Assembly (NCBI RefSeq): GCF_000799465.1
Contig: NZ_JUGU01000001.1
Coordinates: 558,001-622,000 of the forward strand
Length of the DNA: 64,000 nucleotides
Origin: Psychroserpens sp. Hel_I_66
GTDB lineage: Bacteria; Bacteroidota; Bacteroidia; Flavobacteriales; Flavobacteriaceae
Reading direction: 5' to 3'
Both the position numbers and the translations under genes were made by a program. Below the pieces are notes generated by a model that ran no database searches, was not told where the DNA came from, and saw only the letters and a list, made by a program, of their open reading frames with translations. Shown piece by piece: positions 16,075-25,735 of the stretch. Positions within the stretch are counted from its first letter, which is position 1. Each line of letters begins with the position of its first letter.

Positions 16075-19000
16075 ATGAGCAAAAAGTTAGAGGTTATTAA
16101 TGACACAGAGTTGTATGTTGTAGGTGTTGGTGCATCTGCAGGAGGATTAGATGCTTTAAGTAAGTTTTTGAAGAATTTCAATGGTATAACTCCAGATCTT
16201 TGTATCGTTATTGTCATGCATTTAAGTCCAGATTATAAAAGCCAATTAGCACCAATTCTAGATAAACGCTGCAAATGGCCCGTGGTTTCCGCAGAAAATA
16301 ATATGGAGCTTGTTAAAGGTAATGTATACGTCACACCACAAAACAAGCAAATTAGAATTCACAATAGTAAATTTGTTTTAGAAGATTTAACATCAGAACA
16401 CTCCTTTACACCATCCATTGATAATTTTTTTAAATCGTTATCAAAAGATAAAGGTAAAAAAGCTATAGGTATTGTATTGTCTGGTTTTGGTAAAGATGGA
16501 GCAGAGGGAATAACTGCGATAAGAGAATTGGGAGGTTTTACAATTGCCCAATTACCAGAGACTGCAGAGCATAGAGATATGCCATCTGCATCAATCAATA
16601 CTGGTCATGTAATTTTAATCGTACCAGCAGAACAAATGTACGATGACATCGTGCAGTTTATTACAAATACAAAAGCCATAGCCTCTAGTTTGCCAAAAAA
16701 AGGATCTATTGATGCCATTTTTGAGCTTTTGGAAAAGCGCTCTGGTACAGATTTCTCTATGTACAAGCCTACAACAATTATGAGGCGAATAAACCATAGA
16801 ATCACATCGCTACAGTTGGGTACCATGGTAGAATATTATGAGCTAATAAAAGCAAACCCAAGAGAGTTAGATAATCTTTTTGATTCAGTATTGATAGGTG
16901 TCACAGAGTTTTTTAGAGATTTAGAGGCTTTTGATTACCTAAGAAAACAGCTCTTCAAAATCCTAAAAGATAAGGAGCCTGGAGATTCTATTAGAATATG
17001 GAGTGTGGGTTGTGCTACAGGAGAAGAACCTTATTCCATAGCGATTTTGTTATACGAGTTACTGGGAGCAAAGGTTAACCAATACCATATTCAAATATTT
17101 GCGTCAGATATAGATGAGCGTGCTATTAACTTCGGAAGAAAAGGAATCTATAACAAAGATCTATTGGCAAATGTACCTAAAGAGATTACTGCAAAATACT
17201 TTGAGAAAAAAGATGAACTGCATTTTGAAGTCAAGAAAGAAATAAAACAGCATCTTTTATTCACAAGGCATGATATCACAACAGATCCTCCTTTTGTAAA
17301 ATTAGATTTGGTGGTTTGCAGAAATTTATTGATTTATTTTAATAATAACTTACAAAAGCAGACCTTTCAAATCTTTCATTATTCTCTTCGATCTAACGGA
17401 ATATTGTTTTTAGGTAAATCTGAAAGTGTAAGTGTAGCTGCAGATTTATTTACTGAAATAGGAAAGGGTAAATTATTTAGAAAAGCAGATACATCATTAA
17501 ATTATCAGCTCAAATTCTCACGTCTTAGAACTAGAAATCAACAACAGAAAAAAGAAGAAAAAAAGAACAATATTCGAAATATGAGTATTGTAGATGTCGC
17601 CAAGGAAACCTTATATTATAAATATGATAATCCCTTTGTGATTATAAATGAGAATGGGGAGATTAAAGAAGTACATGGTAGTCTTAGATTGTACTTAGAG
17701 ATTAGCCAAGGTGCCATGAACGTGAGCATACATAAGATGGTTAATCCAGAGCTGGTAACTGTTGTAAAAGCAGTACTCGCTCAAGTAAAAAAAACAAACG
17801 TAACCCACACGAGCCACGTCATTAAATTTGAACTGTATGATCAATTACATTACGTACGTGTAAAAATCACACCCTTGGTTTACAGGATAAGCGAGGTTCA
17901 ATATTTCATGGTGATTTTTGAAAAAATTGAACCCAGTGAAGGACATTTAGAACTTCAGAAAAAATTAGAGACATCAGATTTTGTTAACCTACGCATCAAG
18001 GAATTAGAAGATGAGTTAACATCTACGAAGGAACACCTTCAAATTTTCACAGAAGAACTAGAAGCAACAAACGAAGAATTACAAACCATTAACGAAGAAT
18101 TACAATCTTCAAATGAAGAGCTAAAATCAAGTAATGAAGAGTTAGAAACCAGTAATGAAGAATTGCAGTCTGCCAATGAGGAACTAAATATTGCAAATCA
18201 AGAGTTGAAACTTGCAAATGATTTGCTAATAGAGAAGGAGGAAGAACTTAAAGAAGAAAAGGAGTTAAGCCAGCGTAACGAGTTGATCTATAAAACAATT
18301 GCAGAAAATATACCCGATGGAGCGGTAGGTATACTCGATAAAGATTTTAAAGTTGAATATATTGGAGGTCAGGGAGTTGAAATTTTAGAAACAAACAATA
18401 TGATTGGTCAATATTGGCCAGACTTAAATTCATCAAAAAGAGAAGCAAGACGTATTGAGAAACTTTGTCAAGACACCTTGATCAATGGTTCTGCACAAAT
18501 TGAAGTGCAATACAATAATAAGTTTTATGATATAAAAGCTGTACGTTTTAAGATGCCATATCTTGACGAGGATAGAATTTTGTATTTGGCGCAAGAGATT
18601 ACTTCTTTAAGACAAAATCAAGTAATTTTAGAAACTGCAATTAGAGCATCAAACCTAATGGTTTTTGAGTTTAATTTTGAAGAAGATGTATTTTATGCTG
18701 ATAATTCATTATATGATTTCTTAGAAATTGAACCTAAGAGAACAATAACAAAGCAAATGCTTTTGGATAAAATGCATCCAGATGATTTGAAAATCCGTAA
18801 AAAGAGTATGAAAAAAGCTCTAAAAACAGGATTGGTGTATCATGAAGTAAGAATGAAATTAAAAAAGGGGATAAGATATATAAGGGTGACAGGTCAAATT
18901 TTATTTGATGAGAACAAAAAACCTTTAAAGGAGTTTGCAACTGCCATAGATATTACTAGTGATAAGGAGCTTTTAGAGAAAGTTAAAGAAAGCGAAAACC

Positions 19001-20124
19001 GTTTTAGGGCAATTGCCAATGATGCACCTATAAATATTTGGATAACAGATAAAAAAGGACAGTGTGTATTTATAAATAAAAACTGGTTTAATTATACTGG
19101 CAGCACATTACAAGATAACCTGGGTAGAGGTTGGCTAAAATATTTACATGAGGACGACAAAAAAACAGCCGAAGAAGCGTATATGAAAGCCCACGAAAAA
19201 CTAATAACTTTTACTTCTGAATTTAGAGCACTAGCCAAAGATGGGACTTATTCATGGCATCTTAACAAAGGAATACCAATGTTTGATGAAGAGGGAGAAT
19301 TTAACGGGTTTATAGGATCCTTTACCAATATTGATGAACAGAAAAAGTTTTCTAATGAACTAGAGAAAAACGTACTTGAACGTACCAAGGACATAACAAA
19401 CGCAAATGAAGAGCTTTTAAAATTAAATATGAATTTAGAGGAATTTGCCTACATGGCAAGCCATGATCTAAAAGAGCCTCTGCGAAAAATAAGAACTTTC
19501 AATTCATTAATAATTTCGGAAGATACCGATAGAGAAACGGTATCAAAATATGCCTCTAGAATAGAGCATTCCGCAGAAAGAATGACGAGTTTGATTGATA
19601 ATATCTTAGAATATTCTAAAGTAGAAGGAGATGCTAATAAATCAGAAAAAGTAAATCTTGACGAAATTTTTGATCAGGTATTTTCAGATTTGAGTATTAT
19701 GATTGAAGAACAAAATGTTGTCATCAATAAGGACGACTTAGGTACTATTAAAGGCGTGCCGATTAGAATGTACCAACTGTTTTCTAACTTAATCAAGAAT
19801 TCGGTCAAATTTAATAATAACGAACCAGTTATAGAAATTAGTACCTCTCTGGTAAACGGAAAATTAGTACCAAAAAGGTTTAAGGCAAAAGCTAAAAAGG
19901 AATTTAAAAAAATAGAATTTAAAGATAACGGGATAGGCTTGGATATTGATAAAAAGGACTACATATTTAAGCCCTTTAAAAGACTTAATTCATCTAGTGA
20001 TTACTCTGGTACAGGTATAGGCTTAGCGATTTGTAAACGTATTATGGATCTCCATGGTGGTTTTATTGATGTTGAAAGTGAAAAAGGTAAGGGCGCTTCA
20101 TTTATACTTTATTTTCCAGTATAA
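16075..20124 (+). CDS. CheB-CheR-PAS hybrid histidine kinase (1349 residues)
   Basis: A multi-domain fusion. Order: CheB methylesterase (about 10-195; Ser21 in GASAGG, GFGKDGAEG), CheR methyltransferase (about 210-475; SAM motif WSVGCATGEEPYSIA; DLVVCRNLLIYF), a PAS-like region, a heptad coiled coil (about 660-720; seven near-exact xxNEELx heptads), three further PAS domains (about 735-1095), HisKA with phospho-acceptor His1130 in ASHDLKEPLR, and an HATPase domain (DNGIGLD, SGTGIGLAI). It is soluble, without membrane segments, so the input is likely cytosolic. The fused methylase and esterase may set the state of the coiled coil or PAS part. A terminator follows at 20153. The partner is probably the response regulator at 14551. 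Confidence 0.93.
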   Translation: MSKKLEVINDTELYVVGVGASAGGLDALSKFLKNFNGITPDLCIVIVMHLSPDYKSQLAPILDKRCKWPVVSAENNMELVKGNVYVTPQNKQIRIHNSKFVLEDLTSEHSFTPSIDNFFKSLSKDKGKKAIGIVLSGFGKDGAEGITAIRELGGFTIAQLPETAEHRDMPSASINTGHVILIVPAEQMYDDIVQFITNTKAIASSLPKKGSIDAIFELLEKRSGTDFSMYKPTTIMRRINHRITSLQLGTMVEYYELIKANPRELDNLFDSVLIGVTEFFRDLEAFDYLRKQLFKILKDKEPGDSIRIWSVGCATGEEPYSIAILLYELLGAKVNQYHIQIFASDIDERAINFGRKGIYNKDLLANVPKEITAKYFEKKDELHFEVKKEIKQHLLFTRHDITTDPPFVKLDLVVCRNLLIYFNNNLQKQTFQIFHYSLRSNGILFLGKSESVSVAADLFTEIGKGKLFRKADTSLNYQLKFSRLRTRNQQQKKEEKKNNIRNMSIVDVAKETLYYKYDNPFVIINENGEIKEVHGSLRLYLEISQGAMNVSIHKMVNPELVTVVKAVLAQVKKTNVTHTSHVIKFELYDQLHYVRVKITPLVYRISEVQYFMVIFEKIEPSEGHLELQKKLETSDFVNLRIKELEDELTSTKEHLQIFTEELEATNEELQTINEELQSSNEELKSSNEELETSNEELQSANEELNIANQELKLANDLLIEKEEELKEEKELSQRNELIYKTIAENIPDGAVGILDKDFKVEYIGGQGVEILETNNMIGQYWPDLNSSKREARRIEKLCQDTLINGSAQIEVQYNNKFYDIKAVRFKMPYLDEDRILYLAQEITSLRQNQVILETAIRASNLMVFEFNFEEDVFYADNSLYDFLEIEPKRTITKQMLLDKMHPDDLKIRKKSMKKALKTGLVYHEVRMKLKKGIRYIRVTGQILFDENKKPLKEFATAIDITSDKELLEKVKESENRFRAIANDAPINIWITDKKGQCVFINKNWFNYTGSTLQDNLGRGWLKYLHEDDKKTAEEAYMKAHEKLITFTSEFRALAKDGTYSWHLNKGIPMFDEEGEFNGFIGSFTNIDEQKKFSNELEKNVLERTKDITNANEELLKLNMNLEEFAYMASHDLKEPLRKIRTFNSLIISEDTDRETVSKYASRIEHSAERMTSLIDNILEYSKVEGDANKSEKVNLDEIFDQVFSDLSIMIEEQNVVINKDDLGTIKGVPIRMYQLFSNLIKNSVKFNNNEPVIEISTSLVNGKLVPKRFKAKAKKEFKKIEFKDNGIGLDIDKKDYIFKPFKRLNSSSDYSGTGIGLAICKRIMDLHGGFIDVESEKGKGASFILYFPV

Positions 20125-20148
20125 CAGTTTAAAGAATAGATATATTAA

Positions 20149-20178
20149 AAAGAACTCACCTATTGGTGAGTTTTTTTA
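20149..20178. terminator. Bidirectional terminator between the kinase and HupE genes
   Basis: Stem AACTCACC / GGTGAGTT with a TATT loop; T runs follow on both strands, serving the plus-strand kinase gene and the minus-strand HupE/UreJ gene. Confidence 0.85.
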
Positions 20179-20215
20179 TCATAATTTTTATGATCTGTTT
20201 AATAACGATTTAATT

Positions 20216-20902
20216 TCATATAAAATAATTACCTCCATAATAGGCGTTTATTTGATAGATAAAAAGAATGACTCCTGCTAAAATTAAATAGCTATTAACA
20301 GATTTATAAAACGCTTCAAAGCTATTTTGTTTTCTCCATTTATTAATCAAGAAAATAATTGGGATTAAAGCCAGTATTTGTCCTAATTCTACGCCAATGT
20401 TAAAGCTAATGATTTTTGCAAAAAATTGATCAGATCCTAATTTAAATGACTGCAACCTAGTTGAGAGACCTAAACCATGAATCAATCCAAAAACAAAAAC
20501 CATCATCAATAAATTAGGTGACTTCATTTTTAATTTTCGAAAACCTCCTAAATTTTCAAAGCCTTTATAAAGGACGCTTAGTGCAATAATGGCATCTATT
20601 AGGTGTTCATTTACTTTAATTCCAATATAGGTAGCGAAAATCAATGTAATGCAATGGCCTATTGTAAATACACTAATGAATTTTGCAATATCTTTTAAGC
20701 CAGTTAAATAAAAAATAACTCCAGTTAAAAAAAGCAAATGGTCATAACCAGTAAGCATATGTTTTGCACCAACATAAATGTATGAGAACAAACCTCCATT
20801 ATTTAAAATTTCCTGGTCACCATCGCTAACACCATGTGCCATTAAGGTCATGGGCAACAGGAGAGTACAAATAAAAATGAATCTAAAATATTTAATATTC
20901 AA
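20216..20902 (-). CDS. HupE/UreJ-family membrane protein
   Basis: 228 residues: signal-like N-terminus, then AHGVSDGDQ and about six hydrophobic helices including GAKHMLTGYDHLLFLTGVIFYL, with the His/Asp motif (GxxH-GxDHLLF) of HupE/UreJ transporters, and FGLIHGLGLSTRLQ. Established members import nickel or related metals for hydrogenase or urease; neither enzyme is in this window. The start is 3 bp after the stop of the His-rich partner gene, so they form an operon. Zinc, nickel or cobalt are all possible. Confidence 0.85.
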   Translation of the reverse strand: MNIKYFRFIFICTLLLPMTLMAHGVSDGDQEILNNGGLFSYIYVGAKHMLTGYDHLLFLTGVIFYLTGLKDIAKFISVFTIGHCITLIFATYIGIKVNEHLIDAIIALSVLYKGFENLGGFRKLKMKSPNLLMMVFVFGLIHGLGLSTRLQSFKLGSDQFFAKIISFNIGVELGQILALIPIIFLINKWRKQNSFEAFYKSVNSYLILAGVILFIYQINAYYGGNYFI

Positions 20903-20905
20903 AAT

Positions 20906-22099
20906 TTATTTTTTGCGGTTAAACATAAAAAACAGTAAACCTATAACCAAAATACTACCGATCCAATAAACATAATTTGGGATGTTTGATTCTTCATGAG
21001 TATGAGTATCTTTACTATGGGTATGTCCATCACTATCATGACCGTGTTGTACCTCAAAAGTGAGAGTTGCCCAATTAGATTCGTGCGTAAGGCCAGATTC
21101 ATTATTTTCTATAAGGTGAATAGTGCGCAAATACCATATTCCATCTGCGGTGAGTTTTACATTTATAATTCCGTTATTATCTGTTCTTAGTTTTGTTCCA
21201 GAAGTATGAACGTGAGCCTCAGTTTCTTCTAAAGAAGTATTATTCTTTTTTTCTTCGGAAGAATTACCGTGTGTATGAGAAGAATTTTCATTGCCATGCG
21301 AATGTGAATGCGCTTCAGCATCATCTTCATGTGAATGTGATTCTTGCTGTTGCTCATGTGTGTGTGAGTGTGCCTGGGTATTGTTATTAGCGTGTGAATG
21401 TGATTCATCACCATGGGTATGTGCTTGCTCATCTACATGTGAATGCGCTTCTTGGTGATCATGAGTATGACCATGTGAAGTTGGTTTAAAATTAGCATAG
21501 ATCAATTGGTTGCTTAAAGGCGCTCCATCTCTTAACAATAGTACTTGGATAGAATCTCCAGTTTTTGCATCATAGGGATTGCTTTTAGGAACAAACTCTA
21601 TAGGATAGCCTAATACAGTGCTCCAGTCTTTAGATTTTTTGTCACCTACTTGAAATATAGCCTTCACGTGCTTTGAATATCTTTCAACCGTATTTTGGTC
21701 TATGGTGTTATTTTCACGCCTTGACTCTAGCATGTCCAAAACACCATCATGTTCTAAGTAATTGTTAAAGGCATCAGCCTCCATTGCTATTTCTCTTGGT
21801 TTTGTAGAAACTCCTGCAACCCAGGTGCCTTCATTTCCAGTTTTAAAATTGAGTATGGTGATGCTATCTTTTTCTGACCAATGATCTTCATCTAATGAAA
21901 TACGCTCACCACTGCCAATGAGACTAACATCTAACATGCGGTCTCTGTCTATGACATTTTCACTTTTTTCAAATGTGCCATTATACAAGTTTATAATCGC
22001 ATCCTGGTTAGGCTTTAAAAAGTATGTTTCCATTTTCAGATACATGTCATGACTACATAACAGTATAAAAAGCAGCACAAGAAGTATTTTGTTTTTCAT
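20906..22099 (-). CDS. DUF4198-like periplasmic protein with long His-rich region and C-terminal membrane anchor
   Basis: 397 residues. The N-terminal signal is followed by SHDMYLK, like the AHD start of DUF4198 (NikM-like) proteins. Residues ~205-300 hold dozens of His in HSH, HTH, HSHE repeats with Asp, Glu, Gln and Ser, a clear metal-binding stretch. A conserved beta domain (LRTDNNGIINVKLTADGIWYLRTIH) follows, then more His (HDSDGHTHSKDTHTHEE) and a single membrane helix before NRKK. It is coupled to the HupE/UreJ gene. I infer capture of divalent metal outside the inner membrane and handover to HupE. Confidence 0.85.
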   Translation of the reverse strand: MKNKILLVLLFILLCSHDMYLKMETYFLKPNQDAIINLYNGTFEKSENVIDRDRMLDVSLIGSGERISLDEDHWSEKDSITILNFKTGNEGTWVAGVSTKPREIAMEADAFNNYLEHDGVLDMLESRRENNTIDQNTVERYSKHVKAIFQVGDKKSKDWSTVLGYPIEFVPKSNPYDAKTGDSIQVLLLRDGAPLSNQLIYANFKPTSHGHTHDHQEAHSHVDEQAHTHGDESHSHANNNTQAHSHTHEQQQESHSHEDDAEAHSHSHGNENSSHTHGNSSEEKKNNTSLEETEAHVHTSGTKLRTDNNGIINVKLTADGIWYLRTIHLIENNESGLTHESNWATLTFEVQHGHDSDGHTHSKDTHTHEESNIPNYVYWIGSILVIGLLFFMFNRKK

Positions 22100-22239
22100 A
22101 ATAATATTTTAAACTATAAAAATAGAATCTTTAACTTTAAAAATACTTATTTAATTATATTTTTTTGAGAGCTCATTTTGTGTCTTTATTCAAAATTTTT
22201 AAAATTTCTTTATGTGGCAAATTAATAGTGAAAAACAAA

Positions 22240-22272
22240 AAAAGAAACTCGCCAATTGGCGAGTTTCTATAA
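22240..22272 (-). terminator. Terminator after the Ohr gene
   Basis: Perfect stem AGAAACTCGCC / GGCGAGTTTCT with an AATT loop (22243-22268); on the minus strand it is followed by TTTTTTT, 30 bp beyond the Ohr stop. Confidence 0.9.
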
Positions 22273-22298
22273 TTTAAGATTTATAATAAAACGAATTT

Positions 22299-22727
22299 TT
22301 ACTCGTCCAATAATAAATTTAAGGTTACCGTAATATTATCTCGTGTAGCTTTACTAAAGGGGCAAGCTTCATGTGCTTTCTCAACTAGATCTTCACCAGT
22401 TTCTAAATCTACACCAGGAATATAGCAGTCTAAAGTAGCTTCTAAAAAAAAGCCATCGTCATCCTTACAAAAACCTATAGTTGCTGTGACGCTTAATTCT
22501 TCATCGTTGATCTCGATACCTTCGTTTTTAGCAACAGATTGGATAGCTCCTCCAAAACAAGCAGCGTAAGCAGCTCCAAAAAATTGTTCAGGATTTGCAC
22601 CATCTCCACCATCTCCACCCATAGATTTTGGTACAGATAAATTAAAGTCTATTGGGCCATCTTCAGATTTAACATTTCCTTTTCTTCCACCTACCGCAGT
22701 AGTGGTTGCTTCATATAAAGTTTTCAT
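22299..22727 (-). CDS. Organic hydroperoxide resistance protein (Ohr/OsmC family)
   Basis: 142 residues, the usual size for Ohr. Both redox cysteines are present: Cys57 in AAYAACFGGA and Cys122 in HEACPFSKATRDN, the CPFSxAT(R) signature being typical of Ohr. The N-terminus carries YEATTTAVGGRKG. The enzyme reduces fatty-acid and other organic hydroperoxides in the cytoplasm. It is monocistronic with a strong terminator. Confidence 0.95.
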   Translation of the reverse strand: MKTLYEATTTAVGGRKGNVKSEDGPIDFNLSVPKSMGGDGGDGANPEQFFGAAYAACFGGAIQSVAKNEGIEINDEELSVTATIGFCKDDDGFFLEATLDCYIPGVDLETGEDLVEKAHEACPFSKATRDNITVTLNLLLDE

Positions 22728-22885
22728 TGTTTTACATTTTAAGTGATGTTAAATATACTATCATAAAAATAGTTTATAAAATGATAGGTCTTAAAATTGT
22801 CATAAAATCAACAATGTTATCTGTAGAATGTGAAGTTGAGAAATTTTTAGTTTAAGAGATTAAGAAATAATGATGGGATAGCATT

Positions 22886-23038
22886 CTAATCCAGAGCTCT
22901 TGAAGTCACATAAACCCGCCACCCAATAATAGCCAACTGTAGTTTATTGGCTTTGCTAAGGTCTAATTGCTTTTTAGAATAACTTGGTAAAATTAATTTA
23001 TTCAGTTTGGCTAGTACCTTAAATAATTTTTTTTTCAT
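22886..23038 (-). CDS. Conserved 50-residue mini-protein (basic, helical)
   Basis: ATG at 23038 to TAG at 22886 on the minus strand encodes MKKKLFKVLAKLNKLILPSY followed by a segment ending KLQLAIIGWRVYVTSRALD. From memory, very similar short proteins are common in Flavobacteriia, sometimes misnamed SsrA-binding protein because of their size and charge. There is no stop or frameshift, the composition is lysine-rich and amphipathic, and the downstream 150 bp are empty. The function is unknown. Confidence 0.7.
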   Translation of the reverse strand: MKKKLFKVLAKLNKLILPSYSKKQLDLSKANKLQLAIIGWRVYVTSRALD

Positions 23039-23634
23039 ACACCAAAGTTTTGTTAAACTAACTGTAGTGTAAAATTAGTATTTTTTTGTGTAAGAACTTA
23101 ATTTTTAAAATGATGTAAAACTTATTCTAGACTAAGTTCTACAGTCATGTTTTTTGCTGAATTTTAATAAACCGAGAATATGATATCGATTATTAGTTTT
23201 ACAAGTGTTGCCATGATTTTTGGTTTTAAAGGTTAATAATTGATTGTATTTTATTGATTGAGTTTTCAATATATAACCTTGAATATCTATTCACCAAACG
23301 TTTTTAATGAAATCTATGAATTTGAATATAAATCTATAACTTATTTAATAGATTCGATTTCAGTAATGATGTGACCGACTTTGTAGGAGTTTCATTTTAT
23401 AACTAAAACTAAAATTATTGTTTATGATTGTAATAATTCTAGGGTGTTTTTATGTGCTATTTTTTTTACCAAGGGGCTTCGCGTTCAAAAAACAATAAAA
23501 TTTTAAGGTTTTGTCTTTTTTCTATTTGTCATTTTTTGAAATTTCAGAATAGAAAACCATTTCAAACGATAAGCATATACTGTTAAAATTGATCAATTTT
23601 TCGACCATAATTAATTAGAGCATTCTGTTATTAT
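23039..23634. other. Gene-free intergenic stretch of about 600 bp
   Basis: Very AT-rich with many stops in all frames. I see no ORF with a family signature, no tRNA and no strong hairpin. It separates the mini-protein gene, transcribed leftward, from the secreted endonuclease gene, transcribed rightward, so it must contain both promoters; only the right one (23635) is recognised. Confidence 0.5.
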
Positions 23635-23642
23635 TACATTTG
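23635..23642 (+). promoter_or_regulatory. -7 promoter element for the secreted endonuclease gene
   Basis: TACATTTG is an exact TAnnTTTG match 12 bp before the ATG at 23655, implying a very short leader. Confidence 0.5.
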
Positions 23643-23654
23643 TAAAAAAAGTTT

Positions 23655-25649
23655 ATGAAAAAAATAGTACTCTTTAGTATAGCACTATATCTCACCCAAT
23701 TTTCTTTTGGACAAATCGTAATCAATGAATTGGATTGTGATTCTCCGGGAGCAGAAAACATGGAGTTTTTAGAAATCCTATCAGATACTCCAAACTTTCC
23801 TTTAGATGGTTATGTCGTGGTGTTCTTTAATGGATCTGCATCTGGAAACAATTCAAGTTATTTTACAGTAGATCTTGATGGGTATGTTACAGATATAAAT
23901 GGTTTATTGCTCATTGGGAGTAATGGTGTAAGCCCTGTGCCTCAATTTTTAATTGCAGAAAATGTGATTCAAAATGGACCTGATGCTGTGGCAATTTATG
24001 AAGGTGATGATTTTGATTTCCCAGAAGAAACTGTGGCAACCATAGAAAATCTAGTTGATGTTTTGCTGTACGATACGTCAGATGCAGATGACGAGGATAT
24101 GATCGCTATATTTAGTCAGGATCCAAGATTTACAGATATTCAGCAAATTAACGAAGGACCGGGAAATAACCCAAATTCCATTCAAAGATTTGTTGATATG
24201 GATGGCAACGTAACGTACACATCAACTACACCAACGCCAAGACAGCTCAATGATGGCAGTGGAGTAGTGCTCAATGGGATTGCCATCTCAATCGCACAAG
24301 ATCAATATGACGAATTTGACTCTTTTGATATCACGTTTACTTCGGAAATGCCTGTTTCCGAAGCACTAAATTTTAATATTTTATTAGACAATAACGGTTT
24401 TGATACATCAGATTTTACTGGCAACACGTCAATAACAATCCCAATCAACCAAACTACAGCAACTACGACGATTACTTTAATAGATGATGCGGAAGATGAA
24501 GGTGATGAGGTCGCAAGAATACGTTTTGAAAGTTTACCTGCGGAATATCTTGCACTAAACAATAATTTGAGAATTAGAATTGTGGACAACGATTTTACAA
24601 TGGCAAATTTTGGTACACCTCTTAATCCTACCTTCGGAAATGTTACCAGCACTCAACCAAATGGCTACTATAATTCACTTGATGGATTGGCAGATGATGA
24701 TTTGCGCCAAGCGTTGCAGGATATTATTGCAGATCCAACAATTGTGAGAGCACAAACCTATGCCGATGTTTTGGATATTTTGGTCGAGGCAGATCAAAAC
24801 CCATTAAACAGTAATGAAGTTTGGTTGTTGTATACTGAAATTGGTCGTGCCAAATTAGATGTGCAAACAGGATCTAATAATTTTGAAAAATGGAATAGAG
24901 AGCACACTTACCCAAGATCTCGAGGTGGATTTTTTGATATCGAAGAAGATGAGGTTGCAGATGGTAGAGATATTTTCTGGACCACAAAAGCAGATTCACT
25001 TCGTCATGGCAATTCAGATGCTCACGCACTACGCAGTGCAGATGCCATAGAAAATAGCACTCGTAATAACAAACATTATGGCGATCCAGCTTTAGGAGGT
25101 TATAATGGGCCAACTGGAACGGCTGGAAGTTTTTATGGTGACGTAGCAAGAAGCGTATTATATATGGAAATTAGATACAACGGTCTCGCAGTTGTAAATG
25201 GTTATCCAGAAAACGGACCAGGAGAATTGGGAGATTTGGCAACGTTGTTGGATTGGCATAGAAACGATCCTCCAGATGATTTTGAAATGAACCGAAATAA
25301 TGTCGTTTACACGTGGCAGTTTAATAGAAACCCATTTATTGACCAGCCAGATTTGGTAGAATATATTTGGGGAACCAATGTTGGTGATATTTGGGATCAA
25401 GAATTGAGCGTTGCGCAATTTAATCAAAATCAAGTTTGGGTGTATCCAAACCCAACAACAAACAAAATCACGATTAAGGGATTAAATACTAATGCAGATT
25501 TGCAAGTGTTCTCAATAGAGGGGAAGCTATTGAAATCGGTTGATTATAGTGTTGAAAGTTCCATAAATTTAAACCTCCCAAGCGGAATATATCTTTTAAC
25601 TATTTCTTCGGAAGGTAAGAAAACAACAAAAAAACTTGTGGTCAATTAA
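23655..25649 (+). CDS. Secreted endonuclease I-family nuclease with lamin-tail-like and type IX sorting domains
   Basis: 664 residues. A signal peptide (1-19, ending FSFG) is followed by a lamin-tail-like domain (IVINELDCDSPGAENMEFLE), a Calx-beta-like segment (about 205-315), and an endonuclease I domain (about 330-590) with the active-site motif EKWNREHTYPRSRGG (His near 417) and later NSDAHALRSAD and NNKHYGDP. The C-terminus (VYPNPTTNKITIKGL...GIYLLTISSEGKKTTKKLVVN) is a type A sorting tail for the type IX secretion system. It probably degrades extracellular DNA for nutrients. It has its own promoter and a terminator. Confidence 0.92.
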   Translation: MKKIVLFSIALYLTQFSFGQIVINELDCDSPGAENMEFLEILSDTPNFPLDGYVVVFFNGSASGNNSSYFTVDLDGYVTDINGLLLIGSNGVSPVPQFLIAENVIQNGPDAVAIYEGDDFDFPEETVATIENLVDVLLYDTSDADDEDMIAIFSQDPRFTDIQQINEGPGNNPNSIQRFVDMDGNVTYTSTTPTPRQLNDGSGVVLNGIAISIAQDQYDEFDSFDITFTSEMPVSEALNFNILLDNNGFDTSDFTGNTSITIPINQTTATTTITLIDDAEDEGDEVARIRFESLPAEYLALNNNLRIRIVDNDFTMANFGTPLNPTFGNVTSTQPNGYYNSLDGLADDDLRQALQDIIADPTIVRAQTYADVLDILVEADQNPLNSNEVWLLYTEIGRAKLDVQTGSNNFEKWNREHTYPRSRGGFFDIEEDEVADGRDIFWTTKADSLRHGNSDAHALRSADAIENSTRNNKHYGDPALGGYNGPTGTAGSFYGDVARSVLYMEIRYNGLAVVNGYPENGPGELGDLATLLDWHRNDPPDDFEMNRNNVVYTWQFNRNPFIDQPDLVEYIWGTNVGDIWDQELSVAQFNQNQVWVYPNPTTNKITIKGLNTNADLQVFSIEGKLLKSVDYSVESSINLNLPSGIYLLTISSEGKKTTKKLVVN

Positions 25650-25677
25650 ATATAATACCGATTAAACAGAAAATATG

Positions 25678-25711
25678 AAACCCTTCAGAAATTAAAATTT
25701 GAAGGGTTTTA
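25678..25711. terminator. Bidirectional terminator between the nuclease and M56 peptidase genes
   Basis: Stem AAACCCTTCA / TGAAGGGTTT separated by a 12-nt loop, T-rich on both sides, between two convergent genes. Confidence 0.8.
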
Positions 25712-25735
25712 TATTTAAATCAAAGAGTTGAAAAT

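Noticed and set aside
20996..21432. Several His-, Met- or Ser-rich ORFs opposite or out of frame with the His-rich protein
   Set aside because: They are shadows created by the repeated CAC/CAT-rich coding sequence.
21200..21480. CRISPR-like short repeats
   Set aside because: The repeats are irregular His codons in a coding frame, without constant repeat length or spacers. No CRISPR array or cas gene was seen in the window.
24302..25433. Long antisense ORFs inside the endonuclease gene
   Set aside because: They have no start signals or family motifs and lie opposite a well-supported gene.
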